Below are positions 5,753 through 5,883 of a stretch of DNA of 5,883 nt, piece by piece; positions within the stretch are counted from its first letter, which is position 1, and the number at the start of each line of letters is the position of its first letter. The notes below the pieces were generated by a model. It saw only the letters and a list, made by a program, of their open reading frames with translations, made no database searches and had not been told where the DNA came from. Source of the DNA: an uncultured Clostridia bacterium (GTDB taxonomy: Bacteria; Bacillota; Clostridia; Oscillospirales; CAG-272); contig CALEJO010000130.1 of assembly GCA_937898155.1 (NCBI GenBank), positions 1-5,883 on the forward strand, read 5' to 3'. The position numbers and the translations under genes are program-made.

Positions 5753-5792
5753 AGTCGGATGCCCATCGGGCGTCCGACTTTTCCTTTGTTTT
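5753..5792 (+). terminator. Rho-independent terminator of the PII-like/antiporter operon
   Basis: AGTCGGATGCCC, loop ATC, GGGCGTCCGACT form a 12-bp stem with one T-G wobble, followed at once by TTTTCCTTTGTTTT. It starts 18 bases past the antiporter stop codon, with an A-tract just before it. This is the clearest terminator in the window. Confidence 0.92.
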
Positions 5793-5798
5793 GCAAAA
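5789..5798. repeat. Palindrome TTTTGCAAAA upstream of the edge promoter (copy 2)
   Basis: This is the same 10-base palindrome as at 2454-2463; 11 bases (GTTTTGCAAAA) are shared. It overlaps the end of the terminator T-tract and lies about 35 bases before the -35 of the promoter at the right edge. It may be an operator or chance. Confidence 0.3.
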
Positions 5799-5800
5799 TG

Positions 5801-5824
5801 TGAAAAATTTTTTAATATTTTTCA
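5801..5824. promoter_or_regulatory. AT-rich inverted repeat / UP-like element before the edge promoter
   Basis: TGAAAAAT and ATTTTTCA form an 8-bp perfect inverted repeat with an 8-base T/A spacer, ending 9 bases upstream of the -35. The tracts of A and T are what an UP element (RNA polymerase alpha contact) looks like. The symmetry could also suit a dimeric regulator. The function is not settled by the sequence. Confidence 0.4.
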
Positions 5825-5833
5825 AAAGAAGGG

Positions 5834-5863
5834 TTGACAAACGAGATAAAGATGTGATAGAAT
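5834..5863 (+). promoter_or_regulatory. Near-consensus promoter reading out of the right edge
   Basis: A consensus -35 TTGACA (5834-5839) is followed after 18 bases by TAGAAT (5858-5863), itself preceded by TGA as in an extended -10. With the AT-rich upstream tract this should be a strong sigma-A promoter. Its gene, or possibly a tRNA or rRNA operon, lies beyond the window; no start codon is seen in the 20 bases that remain. Confidence 0.8.
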
Positions 5864-5883
5864 AATCGAGCGCCGCAAAAGGG

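Overview
The window looks like a chromosomal segment from a GC-rich member of the Bacillota, most likely an uncultured gut-type Clostridia lineage. The reasons are strong AGGAGG ribosome binding sites before most genes, sigma-A type promoters in AT-rich gaps, compact operons and the gene families present. The taxonomy is an inference; there is no rRNA or marker gene here. I see no tRNA, rRNA, CRISPR array, insertion sequence or phage gene.

Left half (minus strand, 1-2450): a two-gene operon read right to left. It begins at a promoter near 2422-2450, then lplA (lipoate-protein ligase A, 1363-2382), then an M18-family metalloaminopeptidase (34-1320). A perfect AT-rich hairpin at 4-27 lies just past the last stop codon. 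The two genes have separate jobs, lipoate salvage and peptide trimming.

Centre (2400-2580): a divergent intergenic region with one promoter for each direction and two short perfect palindromes between them, TTTTGCAAAA and TTCCGCGGAA. The rightward promoter (TTGCTT, 17 bases, TGCTATAAT) drives a six-helix membrane protein of unknown function (2579-3139). A long hairpin follows it.

Right half (plus strand, 3234-5734): a tight three-gene group made of a small PII-like protein (112 aa), a TIM-barrel sugar phosphate isomerase/epimerase (310 aa), and a CPA2-type cation:proton antiporter (398 aa) with no cytosolic RCK domain. It ends in a strong rho-independent terminator (5753-5792). The most interesting idea in the window is that the PII-like protein is the detached cytosolic regulator of the antiporter, as GlnK is for AmtB and SbtB for SbtA. 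The part played by the isomerase is unclear.

Right edge (5793-5883): an AT-rich stretch with an inverted repeat, then a near-consensus promoter (TTGACA, 18 bases, TGATAGAAT) pointing out of the window at a gene not included. A second copy of the TTTTGCAAAA palindrome lies upstream of it.
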